Assembly: GCA_028713285.1 (NCBI GenBank)
Contig: JAQTOP010000009.1
Coordinates: forward strand, 1-64,000
DNA: 64,000 nucleotides
Source: Terrimicrobiaceae bacterium
GTDB taxonomy: Bacteria; Verrucomicrobiota; Verrucomicrobiia; Chthoniobacterales; JAATET01
Reading direction: 5' to 3'
In this document: positions 27,735-35,764 of the stretch, one piece after another
Numbering within the stretch: position 1 is the first letter of the stretch
How the letters are laid out: each line of letters begins with the position of its first letter
Notes under the pieces: model-generated
Told to the model about the DNA's origin: nothing
What the model saw: only the letters and a program-made list of their open reading frames with translations
Databases searched by the model: none
Made by a program: the position numbers and the translations under genes

Positions 27735-28073
27735 CTATCCGGCAAGGATCTCGTGCAGCCCGTCGATCACTTGTTCCAGTTCCTCGACGGATACGCTTCC
27801 AAGCTTCTTTACGAGCCGTTTCACCGAAAGCGTGCGGATCTGGCTGATCTTCACCCAGGAGCGTTTTGGCAACTTCCCCGTGCCGAGTTCCAGCGTGAGC
27901 GGAAATCCGGCGCGCGGTTCCTGGCTTGTCAACGTGCAGGCAATGACTGTCCCTGAGCGCTCGTTGAAGACATCCTGGCTCAGCACCACGACCGGGCGTC
28001 GGCCGGATCGTTCATGGCCCTTCGTCGGGTCGAGTTCCGCCCAGACGATATCGCCCCTCAATATTCTGGCCAT
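27735..28073 (-). CDS. MazF/PemK-type mRNA interferase toxin
   Basis: 112-residue endoribonuclease toxin of a type II system. Typical MazF motifs are RGDIVWAELDPTKGHERSGRRPVVVLSQD at the N-terminus, VIACTLTSQ, and WVKISQIRTLSVKRLVKKLG carrying the conserved Asp/Gln-Ile-Arg segment. The ATG at 28071-28073 lies inside the end of the antitoxin gene (16-base overlap), the usual antitoxin-first arrangement. It ends convergently with the GH9 gene. Confidence 0.9.
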   Translation of the reverse strand: MARILRGDIVWAELDPTKGHERSGRRPVVVLSQDVFNERSGTVIACTLTSQEPRAGFPLTLELGTGKLPKRSWVKISQIRTLSVKRLVKKLGSVSVEELEQVIDGLHEILAG

Positions 28074-28279
28074 TCCGCCATATCCTTCGCGATCCCTTCC
28101 TCGGCCATTTCCTGCTCCTCGGTTCGCGAAAGCTTTGCGCACTCCCGCGCGAGCCGGCTGCGATCCAGGCGCGCGAGCTTTTCGGCCACGGCTTTCTGAA
28201 TCCCTTCGCTCCGGCTGCGGAAAACGTCTCGCTTCACGAGGCTGTCCAACCGGCGAAGCAAACGGTCGTCAATCGACAC
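28058..28279 (-). CDS. Antitoxin of the MazF-type toxin (ribbon-helix-helix type)
   Basis: 73 residues from a GTG at 28277-28279: VSIDDRLLRRLDSLVKRDVF is a ribbon-helix-helix-like DNA-binding start, followed by RSRSEGIQKAVAEKLARL and an acidic C-terminus (EEQEMAEEGIAKDMAEWPEY) suited to bind the toxin. The frame remains open upstream to 28489, but that part shows no protein-like pattern. It overlaps the toxin start by 16 bases. Autoregulation by the pair is expected from the family. Confidence 0.8.
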   Translation of the reverse strand: MSIDDRLLRRLDSLVKRDVFRSRSEGIQKAVAEKLARLDRSRLARECAKLSRTEEQEMAEEGIAKDMAEWPEY

Positions 28280-28289
28280 GTCACTCGCC

Positions 28290-28730
28290 TCGCCGGAAGT
28301 GCCGTGTTGCCAGAAAACCTGCCGGGTCTGTGGCCTGCCGACGGCTCCGGCTCGAAGCTCAAGGATTTGTGCGCCTGCTTCGACGGCGCACACACTTTCG
28401 AGGAGCGATACGACGAAACCAATGTCGAACGGCGTCCGATTCCCAAAGCGACACCTAAGGCAAGCCGGCCATCGTTGAGCCACCGCCAATTCCGCCCGGC
28501 GGCAAGTTCTCCAACTCAGTTGCGCCCGGCGTTGGAGAGGTTCAAAGCTTGGCCGAAGAAATTTCGGACTTGGTGACAGCGCTCGCCGGCATGGAACCTG
28601 AGATCAAAATCCGCGTGAGTATTAAGACACAACCAGCCCAGGACTACTCGGCTGCCAAAAAGTCCTCGAACGCGTCAAACAGGGTCGGGCCGTCTGATTT
28701 TCTACCGGGTGGAAACTGGCGATTGAGCCT
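28290..28730 (+). pseudogene. Decayed gene remnant, possibly C-terminus of a DUF499-type ATP-binding protein
   Basis: No intact gene lies here. Two plus-strand frames carry protein-like fragments that join across a frameshift near 28440-28500: LPENLPGLWPADGSG with FEERYDETNVERRPIPK, then PPGGKFSNSVAPGVG and EEISDLVTALAGMEPEIKIR VSIKTQ. The second fragment resembles the end of DUF499-type proteins (helix, then a beta strand of alternating E/I/K residues). This is a weak resemblance judged by eye; the region may instead be non-coding. Confidence 0.3.
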
Positions 28731-28742
28731 CGAACGGCACGC

Positions 28743-29849
28743 CTATGCGCAGACCGTTTCCCGGGGCAGGCTTCGCCGAATGTCCGCCGCGCGATCGAAA
28801 ATCTCCTCCCGCGTGACGCCCGCCTCGGCATACATCGCGAAAATATTGGCGTCGGGCGTCTCGGGCGGGATGGTGTGCGAGGCCGCCAGGATGTAGCCGC
28901 CGCCATCCGCCGCCATGATATCGAGCAGGTTGCGCGTGGCCCGGCGCACGTCATCGACGCTGCCGTTGGGAAGCATGTCCTGCGTGTCCACGCCGCCCAT
29001 GAATGCGAGCTGGCCGCCGAATTCCCTTTTCAATTCCACGGCGTCCATGCCGGGGCAATTGCATTGAACGGGATTAAGCACATCCAGGCCCATTTCGACC
29101 AAATCGCCAATGATTGAGCGCAAGGCGCCGCAGCAGTGATAGGCCACCCAGAGCCCGCGCTTGCGACCGACATCGAACACCCGCTGCAAATGCGGACGCA
29201 CGATGCGCCGCCACGTCTCCGGGCTCATCATCATCCCGGTCTGGCTCGCGACGTCGTCGCCGGTCCAGAGCCAATCCAGCGGGAACCGGTCGCACGCCGC
29301 TTCTCCAAGCGCGATGGCGAAATCGGCGCAATGCCCCACCATCTCCGCGGCGAATTCCGGGTCGTCCGCAAAATCCATCAGCGCATTTTCCATCCCGCGC
29401 AATCGCCAATACATCTCGAAACCGCACGGCGAAATGTCGCAGCCGAGAAACCGTTCTCCGGCGTTTCGTGCCACGGGCTCCATCTGCCGGAGCAGGTCCT
29501 CCTGGTGCTGATACGGAAACGGGTAGGCGCGCACGGCATCGAGTTCGGCCTCGTCAGCCAGCGGGAATCGGTCGATCTGGTTGAATGCCCCGTCCTTGAC
29601 CCAGTGAATCCCCCAGTAGTCCGTATGCGATTCACCGTCCCGCTCGTGGACGATGCCCTCCATGGCGTAGTTGTTGTTCACCCACGCCTGGCACGCGTCG
29701 TTTCCCATCGCCTCGCCGACGCGTGCGGGCGGAATCTCCAGCAAATTCCCCAAACGCGCGCCGGTCTCCGGGTGGAACCACATGAAAACGGGGACGCGAT
29801 CTACCGGCCTGCGTTCCAACGCCGCATGCACTCGCTCTTTTGATGTCAT
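28743..29849 (-). CDS. Uroporphyrinogen decarboxylase/MtaA-family methyltransferase-like protein (copy 1)
   Basis: 368 residues, UroD fold, start ATG 29847-29849 (MTSKERVHAALERRPVDRVP). Members include heme-pathway UroD and MtaA-type enzymes that move methyl groups from corrinoid proteins. Metal-site residues are visible as His238 and Cys240 in AYHCCGALRS (HxC); the third position, usually Cys, is His325 in AASHTIPPETP. The N-terminal Arg-rich region of true UroD is absent, so heme synthesis is unlikely. It lies 31 bp downstream of the phytanoyl-CoA-dioxygenase-like gene, in the same operon. Confidence 0.85.
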   Translation of the reverse strand: MTSKERVHAALERRPVDRVPVFMWFHPETGARLGNLLEIPPARVGEAMGNDACQAWVNNNYAMEGIVHERDGESHTDYWGIHWVKDGAFNQIDRFPLADEAELDAVRAYPFPYQHQEDLLRQMEPVARNAGERFLGCDISPCGFEMYWRLRGMENALMDFADDPEFAAEMVGHCADFAIALGEAACDRFPLDWLWTGDDVASQTGMMMSPETWRRIVRPHLQRVFDVGRKRGLWVAYHCCGALRSIIGDLVEMGLDVLNPVQCNCPGMDAVELKREFGGQLAFMGGVDTQDMLPNGSVDDVRRATRNLLDIMAADGGGYILAASHTIPPETPDANIFAMYAEAGVTREEIFDRAADIRRSLPRETVCA

Positions 29850-29880
29850 GGGCGCTCGGGCGATCCTCTTCGGTGGAGGG

Positions 29881-30696
29881 CTAGTATTTGAAGGTCGCGC
29901 CTGCTTCCTCGATACTGACCGCCTTGAAATCCGGCCGGGCAAAACGCTGGAACGGAACCGCGCCCGCGGGATTGTGGCGGTATTCGTCCACTCCCCGGCA
30001 AAGGTAGGCCTTGAAGTTCGGGTTTACCGAGAGATCGTTTTTCACCTCCGTGCCGGAGTAACGAATCGTCAAGCCCGCGCGGCGGCGTGCCGAGGGATTG
30101 GCCGGGGAGCCATGGATCGCGCGGTCATCGTGCAGGGAAAGCTCGCCGGCCTTCAGCTTGAATTGCACGGCGGTGTCCTCGCGGAACATCCCACTCTCCA
30201 GCTCAAGCGTGAGGACGGAGTCGGTCTGGCCGGAATGTTTGTGCTTGATCACGCCGCCCTTGTGCGAGCCCGGGATGATCTTCATCGCGCCGTTCTCGGC
30301 ATCCACGTCGTCGAATGCCAGCCACACCGTGACGCTGTGCTGGGGTTTCATCGGCCAGTAATAGGCGTCCTGATGCCAGCCGACCACTGCCTTGCTGAAC
30401 GGCTCCTTGATGAAAAAGCTGCTCGCCCACATGAAAAAGTTCGGTCCGAGAATGCCTTCGACGAGATCGAGAATCCGGGGATTGACGCAAATATCGTAGA
30501 GATACGTGCTGGTCTCGTGCCATTCGCGAATGTCCTTGGTCGTTTCCCCCGGCTTGAGCAGCTTCAACAGGTCGGGCAGTTCAGCGTTCATCTCCGCCAT
30601 TTCTTCCTGCGAGTAAATCGGCGGGAGGTCAACGAGGTATCCGTTCGTGGCGTAGAAGGCTTTCTGGTCGTCGGTGAGGCGGTAATTGTTGTTCAT
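29881..30696 (-). CDS. Phytanoyl-CoA dioxygenase (PhyH)-family Fe(II)/2-oxoglutarate oxygenase
   Basis: 271-residue oxygenase, cytoplasmic. The iron facial triad can be assigned: His108 and Asp110 in GWHQDAYYWP and His195 in DDRAIHGSP, with the 2-oxoglutarate Arg probably in RRRAGLTIRYSG. Such enzymes hydroxylate small molecules using O2 and 2-oxoglutarate, including oxidative demethylation. It is divergent from an AraC regulator at 30.8 kb, which probably controls it, and is followed closely by UroD-like copy 1. Substrate unknown. Confidence 0.88.
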   Translation of the reverse strand: MNNNYRLTDDQKAFYATNGYLVDLPPIYSQEEMAEMNAELPDLLKLLKPGETTKDIREWHETSTYLYDICVNPRILDLVEGILGPNFFMWASSFFIKEPFSKAVVGWHQDAYYWPMKPQHSVTVWLAFDDVDAENGAMKIIPGSHKGGVIKHKHSGQTDSVLTLELESGMFREDTAVQFKLKAGELSLHDDRAIHGSPANPSARRRAGLTIRYSGTEVKNDLSVNPNFKAYLCRGVDEYRHNPAGAVPFQRFARPDFKAVSIEEAGATFKY

Positions 30697-30801
30697 GGGG
30701 CGGACTGTATCGCTGCCCGGCGGAGGCGGCTTCCAAAGTCTTTCGTCAAATTGTATTGAAAATTACATAACGATGAAACATTGTGCTGCGCCTGCGGGAT
30801 C
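30697..30801. promoter_or_regulatory. Divergent promoter region between the PhyH operon and its AraC regulator
   Basis: 105 bp between opposite starts. The half nearer the regulator is unusually A+T-rich (TTGTATTGAAAATTACATAA around 30750-30770), giving TTGTAT and TACATA-like promoter elements. The TTGT..ACAT partial dyad is a candidate operator for an AraC-type protein. No experimental pattern is known for this regulator. Confidence 0.4.
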
Positions 30802-31704
30802 ATGAAAATCATCCGGGAATCCACCCACATCAGCGGCTTCCTTTACGACAAGCCCGTGCAGGAGCTGCCCGCGCTTACGCACTGCGGCGAGACGCTTTGC
30901 GCGCGGGGCCACGCGATCGCACCGCACGCGCACCCGGGGTTTGAATTTCACTACCTGTCGCGTGGCGCCTACGGCTGGAGCGTCGGGAGGCAAGCGACGG
31001 ACCAGCGAATGGGCGACATTTTCGTCAACTATCCCAACGAACTTCACGCCACCGGCCCCGGGACCTACCCGGAGTCGCATTTTCTGTGGATCGGCCTGCA
31101 TTTGAGCCAGCTTGGAGCGGAAGGGAAGCGTCTGGCGGCGTTGTTGCGCCGAAAAAACTGCCGGGTCCTGCCCGGGTGTCACGAGGCCGAGCCGATCCTG
31201 CGCGGGCTCGTCTCCCAGGTCATCAGCCATCGCGCCCACCGGTCCGCGGCCACGCTCGCCTACTTGCAAACATTGATCGCGGTGATCCAGCAGCGCGCGA
31301 TGTCCGCGGATTCCGAATCCCACGGCGACGCCGCACGGCTGCCCTATTCTCACAGCATTCAGAAGGCCGTGTCCTACCTCGAAAAGAATCTGGATCGGCG
31401 CCTCCCGCTGAGCGAACTCACCGCCGCGGCGACCATGCGGCACGTGCCGCATTTCTGCGCCCAATTTCACCGCGAAGTCGGCGTCACGCCCGCGGCCCAT
31501 CACCGGCGGCTGCGGCTGCACGCGGCGCGGGAGGCGTTGGAGCAGCCGGCATTCACGATCACGATGGCCGCGCTACAATTCGGTTTCAGCTCCTCGCAAC
31601 ATTTCAGCGTGTGTTTTCAGCGCGAGTTTGGCGTCAGCCCCATGCGGTGGCGGAACGATCCAACCCACCGGTCCGGGAGTCCTCCCGACCGAAACGCAGA
31701 ATAA
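30802..31704 (+). CDS. AraC-family transcriptional regulator
   Basis: 300 residues: an N-terminal cupin-like effector domain (IAPHAHPGFEFHYLSRGAYG, GDIFVNYPNELHATGPG) and a C-terminal pair of helix-turn-helix motifs (LPLSELTAAATMRHVPHFCAQFHREVGVTP; MAALQFGFSSSQHFSVCFQREFGVSP). It is divergent from the PhyH/UroD-like operon and is the obvious candidate regulator of it. The ATG at 30802 is chosen because the seven upstream residues are not conserved-looking. Confidence 0.9.
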   Translation: MKIIRESTHISGFLYDKPVQELPALTHCGETLCARGHAIAPHAHPGFEFHYLSRGAYGWSVGRQATDQRMGDIFVNYPNELHATGPGTYPESHFLWIGLHLSQLGAEGKRLAALLRRKNCRVLPGCHEAEPILRGLVSQVISHRAHRSAATLAYLQTLIAVIQQRAMSADSESHGDAARLPYSHSIQKAVSYLEKNLDRRLPLSELTAAATMRHVPHFCAQFHREVGVTPAAHHRRLRLHAAREALEQPAFTITMAALQFGFSSSQHFSVCFQREFGVSPMRWRNDPTHRSGSPPDRNAE

Positions 31705-31753
31705 AGAAATCGGCTTTTCCCTTTGGCGCTGAGCGTTCCGAGAAAGGGTGGCT

Positions 31754-32830
31754 TCAACTGCGGCCGTCGCACGCGAGATTCAATCTCCGGCGAATATCCT
31801 CTGCTTCTGCATCCGTGCCTGCCGATGTAACCATGCCAATTCCGCGAGGCGGTATGATTGAGAAAAGCTCCTCGATTTCATCGGGAAAGACATACGTGAA
31901 TACGCTCTTGCCGGCCTTTTGAAGCATTTGGATGGCGGGAAGCACTTCCATTGCTTTCGTTCCCGGATTGGATCCAAGCTGAACGGCGTGCAGACCGGGA
32001 ATCCGCAGCAGGAAGTCGCGCAGATGGCGCTGACAGGCGGTGCCGTCCAGATGGAAAATGCAGTCGTCATAAAGCCCGCCCAAGGTGGAAAATTCCTCCG
32101 CGAAGAATTCCTTATACATGTCGGTTGACAGCATGATGGAGAGGTCGTTCTGGAGGATGCCGACGCTGCCGGGCGACCACAGGCAAAGCCATGACGACGT
32201 GCCATTCCCCGCGGATTCAAGAATTTCGTCGATGCGCTTGTTGCAGGTCACCTGGATATCCAGCATCCGGCGCAAAACCTTCTTTACCAGATCGGGACGG
32301 TCCAGCATTTCCTCCAGCAGCCGGTCGCTCCCGATCAACGCGGCCAGATTGTCTCCCAGCCCTCCAAGGTCGGGAATGACGGGGGCAAAGCCTCCGGACT
32401 TTGCCTCCCTTGCCGCGGTATGGCAGAAGCTTTCGACCATTTGCCACCAGGGATTTCCAGGATCAAACGCAATGTCTTCCAGGGTGGCCAGATCATCGGT
32501 GCAGGGGTGGAACCAGACCGTGTCGGGCCCAAACTCCACCCGCGATCCCAGAAACGCGCTTAGCATCGTGGGGCCGATCGGCATGCGCAGTGCGGGGATG
32601 GAATCGTCAAAGTCAAAGCGTCCCGCATCCCGAATTGCCCTTTTGAGCAGCACATCGGGATCGGTCCAATAGCGCGTGAGATCGTCGCGCTGCAGGGACT
32701 TGAGATGATCGTCCGTTTCTGAGATTCCCGGCCTGGGCGTGCTGATCAAGAGCAGGGGACGCTCGCAAGGCTCTCGTCTCCAAAAGGCGACGTGCCTTCG
32801 TTTGCGTGTTTCCAGGTTCTGGCCTGTCAT
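31754..32830 (-). CDS. UroD/MtaA-family protein with altered metal site (copy 2)
   Basis: 358 residues, recognisable as UroD-like by overall pattern (LCLWSPGSVGILQNDLSIML, the Tyr/Phe-rich barrel and a Gly-rich C-terminus). At the usual HxC zinc position it reads His260-Leu-Asp262 (FHLDGTACQRHL), so the Cys ligand is replaced by Asp, and no Cys is found at the third ligand position. It may bind a different metal or none, or bind a sugar or amine substrate instead. It lies 100 bp after the DUF6580 gene on the same strand, at the end of the mtaC/mtaB-like operon. Confidence 0.75.
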   Translation of the reverse strand: MTGQNLETRKRRHVAFWRREPCERPLLLISTPRPGISETDDHLKSLQRDDLTRYWTDPDVLLKRAIRDAGRFDFDDSIPALRMPIGPTMLSAFLGSRVEFGPDTVWFHPCTDDLATLEDIAFDPGNPWWQMVESFCHTAAREAKSGGFAPVIPDLGGLGDNLAALIGSDRLLEEMLDRPDLVKKVLRRMLDIQVTCNKRIDEILESAGNGTSSWLCLWSPGSVGILQNDLSIMLSTDMYKEFFAEEFSTLGGLYDDCIFHLDGTACQRHLRDFLLRIPGLHAVQLGSNPGTKAMEVLPAIQMLQKAGKSVFTYVFPDEIEELFSIIPPRGIGMVTSAGTDAEAEDIRRRLNLACDGRS

Positions 32831-32930
32831 TGTTGCGCCGCTTCTCAGCCGTTACGGGTCAAATCAAGACGCTATCGACCTCGATCGGCGCTGACACACT
32901 TGGTCACGCCGGATCAAAAAGATTTCCCGT

Positions 32931-33539
32931 TCAAATGCTCTTCGATACGCGAAGCCGGCAAGGCCGCAATGGCTGCTCCGGGGTGGACATCGAATTGGAC
33001 GTGAATCGCCTGCCCAGGGCAAAGCAGCCCACGAAGAGCAGCGTGAAAACGACGTCGCTCGCCAGCGAGTTTCGGAAAAACATCCAGGTCGGCGGGTAGC
33101 CGGGAACGCCGAGGGTGAGCGCCTGCCACCAGCCTGTGTCGGTCTTCGCGTATTCGGGCGCGGCAAGCCAGGAGACGGTGTTCGTGACCACGTAAAAGCC
33201 CGTCGAGCCGGCGACGCTGGCGAGCAGAAAGCTGCCGACACGCTTGCTGGCGCTCAGGCGCAAGCCGACGAGTGCAATCGCGAGCAGGGCGAAATAACGC
33301 GCGAACATCTCGCCGGTCGCAAGCGCGACTCCGAAGTGCCAGTTCAGCATGATGTCGGAAGCCAGTAGGATGGCCAGCGGCAGCGCCAAAGCGATGCGGC
33401 GCGGGAAAAGACTCGGAGCGCAAAGCGCAATGGCTGCGACGGGCGCGAAATTGGGGAGCCAGGAATCGCCGCCCGCGGTAAAGCCGAGGACGACGCGGTA
33501 AAGGACGGCGACAGCGAAGAGGATGAATGCGGGGATCAT
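32931..33539 (-). CDS. DUF6580-family integral membrane protein
   Basis: 202 residues, five or six membrane helices: IPAFILFAVAVLYRVVLGF, an LPNFAPVAAIALCAPSLFP loop-helix, IALALPLAILLASDIML, YFALLAIALVGLRL and a late FTLLFVGCFALG. The pattern, with the LPNF..VAA.AL.. segment after the first helix, matches DUF6580, a putative transport family resembling ECF substrate-binding components. It lies 64 bp downstream of the MtaB-like gene, so import of a corrinoid precursor or of the methyl donor is possible but untested. Confidence 0.75.
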   Translation of the reverse strand: MIPAFILFAVAVLYRVVLGFTAGGDSWLPNFAPVAAIALCAPSLFPRRIALALPLAILLASDIMLNWHFGVALATGEMFARYFALLAIALVGLRLSASKRVGSFLLASVAGSTGFYVVTNTVSWLAAPEYAKTDTGWWQALTLGVPGYPPTWMFFRNSLASDVVFTLLFVGCFALGRRFTSNSMSTPEQPLRPCRLRVSKSI

Positions 33540-33603
33540 AATTGCGGGTTGTTTGATGGGTTGATTGCTTGGATCGGGTTCTTGATGGAGTGGCACTTGG
33601 CGG

Positions 33604-34983
33604 TCAGGTTAGCCCGTATTCGGCGGCGATGAATTTCGTCGAATCCGCCAGCGCAAGTTGTTGGGAAATGAATTCGCCCTCGCTGTCCGGCAGATCGTCG
33701 AGGGTGTCATCAAGGGTGTCGAACCAGCCCGCTTCGTTGCCGGCGATGCGCAGCCGCCCGGCGGCGTTTGCTTCGCGCAACAGCGAGACGGCCTTGCGGG
33801 CCACGGCGATGCCGGCGTGGTAATGCGAATCGCTCCCAACGATGGCGCGGGCCAGCTCGACGGAGGATTCCGGCGAAATGATGAACGCCTGCGGATCGGT
33901 GGCCACGTCGGACTCGACCAGCCAGCGCTGCAGCATGCGCGCGGAGTCCCTGCCCTCGGCGCGGGCGCAATTCATGAGCCGGCAATCGTAGATAAGCTGC
34001 TCCATGTAGCAGGTCGGCGCCATGCCGCCGAGCAGCTTGATGTTTTGCACCGATTCGTTCGACCAGGTGTCGCACGTGGCGGCCGCGAGATTCCCCATCG
34101 GGCTGAGATGCGCGCAGGCGGAAGTCTTGCCCTCCATGGCCATCGGGAAGCCGGTGATCGCCTTGAGGATCGGGTTTTCGTAGCCGCAATCCTTGCCCGG
34201 CCCGACCGCGCCGCATTCGTAGGCCACGAGGGAGCGGACGGCGGTCACCGCGCGCACGACGGCGGCGAACACGCGGGGAATCATCTTTTGCTCGGCAAGC
34301 ACCATCGCGGTGTTCCCAAATCCGCACGCGGTGTCGCCTGCGCAATAGACCCCGTGCTTCTTCGCGATATCGTTCAAATGGGTCCACAGGAACCGCATGT
34401 CCCGTTCACCGAGGATGCAAAGCGAGAAAATGCTCGCCGCGAGATCGCCGTTGACCAGCGCCTCGTCGTGCAATTCCTTGCCGCCGACGGATTCAATGCT
34501 CAGCAACTCCGCGCCTGCCGCGGCCGAGCCCTCGAAAAGCTGGAGCATCGCCTCCCAATACCGCCCGCGGCGCATGAGCGGAGGCCGCTCGAATTCGCGG
34601 TTGTCGTTCGGCGTCATGCGCAGCACGCTCTTCAGCCCGCTGCGGGCCTTTTCCCGCTCCATTCCCTCGATCAGGATGTTCACGATCTCCATCCCCCACT
34701 CCGGATGCTCGGTCATCGGCGGCAGCGTCTCGAACTCGATCACCACGCCCGGCGCGGTCAACTCCGCCGCGCGACCGAGCGCTCCTTCGATGATGTCCGC
34801 GTAGTTGCGCCGGACCTCCGCCATGCCTGCGGCGTCGATGGTGATGGGCGGCAGCGTGAAGTTCAGTTCCGGATAGACCGTGCCGCCGCCGATTACCATG
34901 CCTTCGCGCGTGGTGAGAGGATGCGGAGCGACTCCGAAGATGAGTTCAGCCGGATCATCGATGGCCAGGGAGGTGTATTTCAT
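33604..34983 (-). CDS. Methanol:corrinoid methyltransferase MtaB-like protein
   Basis: 459 residues, full length for MtaB. Zinc-ligand residues line up with the site known in archaeal MtaB: Glu164 (SIESVGGKE), Cys220 (CAGDTACGFGNTAM) and Cys266 (VGPGKDCGYENPIL). MtaB cleaves the C-O bond of methanol and transfers the methyl group to Co(I) of its corrinoid partner; bacterial homologues may use other methoxy compounds. The partner MtaC-like gene lies 27 bp upstream on the same strand. Assignment to the MtaB family is strong; the methyl donor is inferred. Confidence 0.92.
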   Translation of the reverse strand: MKYTSLAIDDPAELIFGVAPHPLTTREGMVIGGGTVYPELNFTLPPITIDAAGMAEVRRNYADIIEGALGRAAELTAPGVVIEFETLPPMTEHPEWGMEIVNILIEGMEREKARSGLKSVLRMTPNDNREFERPPLMRRGRYWEAMLQLFEGSAAAGAELLSIESVGGKELHDEALVNGDLAASIFSLCILGERDMRFLWTHLNDIAKKHGVYCAGDTACGFGNTAMVLAEQKMIPRVFAAVVRAVTAVRSLVAYECGAVGPGKDCGYENPILKAITGFPMAMEGKTSACAHLSPMGNLAAATCDTWSNESVQNIKLLGGMAPTCYMEQLIYDCRLMNCARAEGRDSARMLQRWLVESDVATDPQAFIISPESSVELARAIVGSDSHYHAGIAVARKAVSLLREANAAGRLRIAGNEAGWFDTLDDTLDDLPDSEGEFISQQLALADSTKFIAAEYGLT

Positions 34984-35010
34984 AACGGATGGGATTCTTT
35001 TGAGGAGAAA

Positions 35011-35646
35011 TCAGGCCTTCGCGCGCAACAGCTCCAGAGCGGCATCCACGGCCGAGCCTGCGTCCCGCGAATAGCCGTCGGCGCCGATCTCCTCCGCGAA
35101 CTCACGGGTGATGGGCGCACCGCCGACCACGATCTTGACCGGGATGCCGGCGTCGCGGATCGCCTTCACCGTGGTCCGCATCGCGGGCATGGTGGTCGTC
35201 AGCAGCGCGGAAAGCCCGACGAGATGCGGTTTGTGCTGCGCGATGGCTTCGACGAATTTCGCCGGCGGCACGTTCACGCCAAGGTCGATCACTTCCATGT
35301 TCGCGCCCTTCCACATCATCGCGACGAGGTTCTTGCCGATGTCGTGAAGATCCCCCTCGACGGTGCCGATGATGGCCGTGTGCTCGGGGCGGACGCCCGC
35401 GGCCACCAGCAGCGGCTCGAGGATTTTCAGCGCCTCCTTCATCGCGCGGGCTGCCACGAGCATCTCGGGAACGAAAATCTCGTTTTTCTTGAACCGCTCG
35501 CCCACCACCGTCATGCCCGGCACGAGGCGATCCTGGACGATGGACTTGGCGTCCTCGCCCGCGTCGAGGCACTGTTGGACAAGATCGGGGACTTCCTTGC
35601 GCCGTCCGTTGATCACCGCCTGGGTAAGAGGATGTAGCTCGTTCAT
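35011..35646 (-). CDS. Corrinoid-binding methyltransferase subunit, MtaC-like
   Basis: 211-residue cobalamin-binding protein: an N-terminal helical cap (about 1-85) and a Rossmann-like B12 domain. The B12 motif DxHxxG is Asp99-Leu-His101-Asp-Ile-Gly104 (EGDLHDIGKNLV), with GLSALLTTTMPAM and VGGAPI completing the signature. The protein carries the methyl group between MtaB and an acceptor methyltransferase. The start ATG 35644-35646 is taken because the open frame upstream crosses the divergent intergenic region. Confidence 0.93.
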   Translation of the reverse strand: MNELHPLTQAVINGRRKEVPDLVQQCLDAGEDAKSIVQDRLVPGMTVVGERFKKNEIFVPEMLVAARAMKEALKILEPLLVAAGVRPEHTAIIGTVEGDLHDIGKNLVAMMWKGANMEVIDLGVNVPPAKFVEAIAQHKPHLVGLSALLTTTMPAMRTTVKAIRDAGIPVKIVVGGAPITREFAEEIGADGYSRDAGSAVDAALELLRAKA

Positions 35647-35764
35647 GGGGCCGGAGCGTAGCGGATCGGGGTCCACCGATCTTGTGATCTCGGACGTTTC
35701 TTTTGTGATCCGGTGCTCGCCGATTGCGTGCCGCGCGGGAGGTTTGTAACAAAATGAACCCTGG
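35647..35764. promoter_or_regulatory. Divergent promoter region between mtaC-like and homocysteine methyltransferase genes
   Basis: 118 bp between opposite starts; it must drive both the corrinoid operon (minus strand) and the acceptor methyltransferase pair (plus strand). It includes TTTCTTTTGTGATCCGG and TTTGTAACAAAATG, whose TTTTG/CAAAA pieces form an imperfect dyad. A cobalamin riboswitch box was sought and not found. Confidence 0.35.

Noticed and set aside
28743-29849. Heme-pathway uroporphyrinogen decarboxylase (hemE)
   Set aside because: The Arg-rich N-terminal motif of HemE is absent and the HxC metal-type motif plus the corrinoid neighbourhood favour the MtaA side of the family.
35647-35764. 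Cobalamin riboswitch upstream of the corrinoid genes
   Set aside because: No B12-box-like sequence or paired-helix scaffold could be recognised, and the region is too short for a typical one serving both directions.
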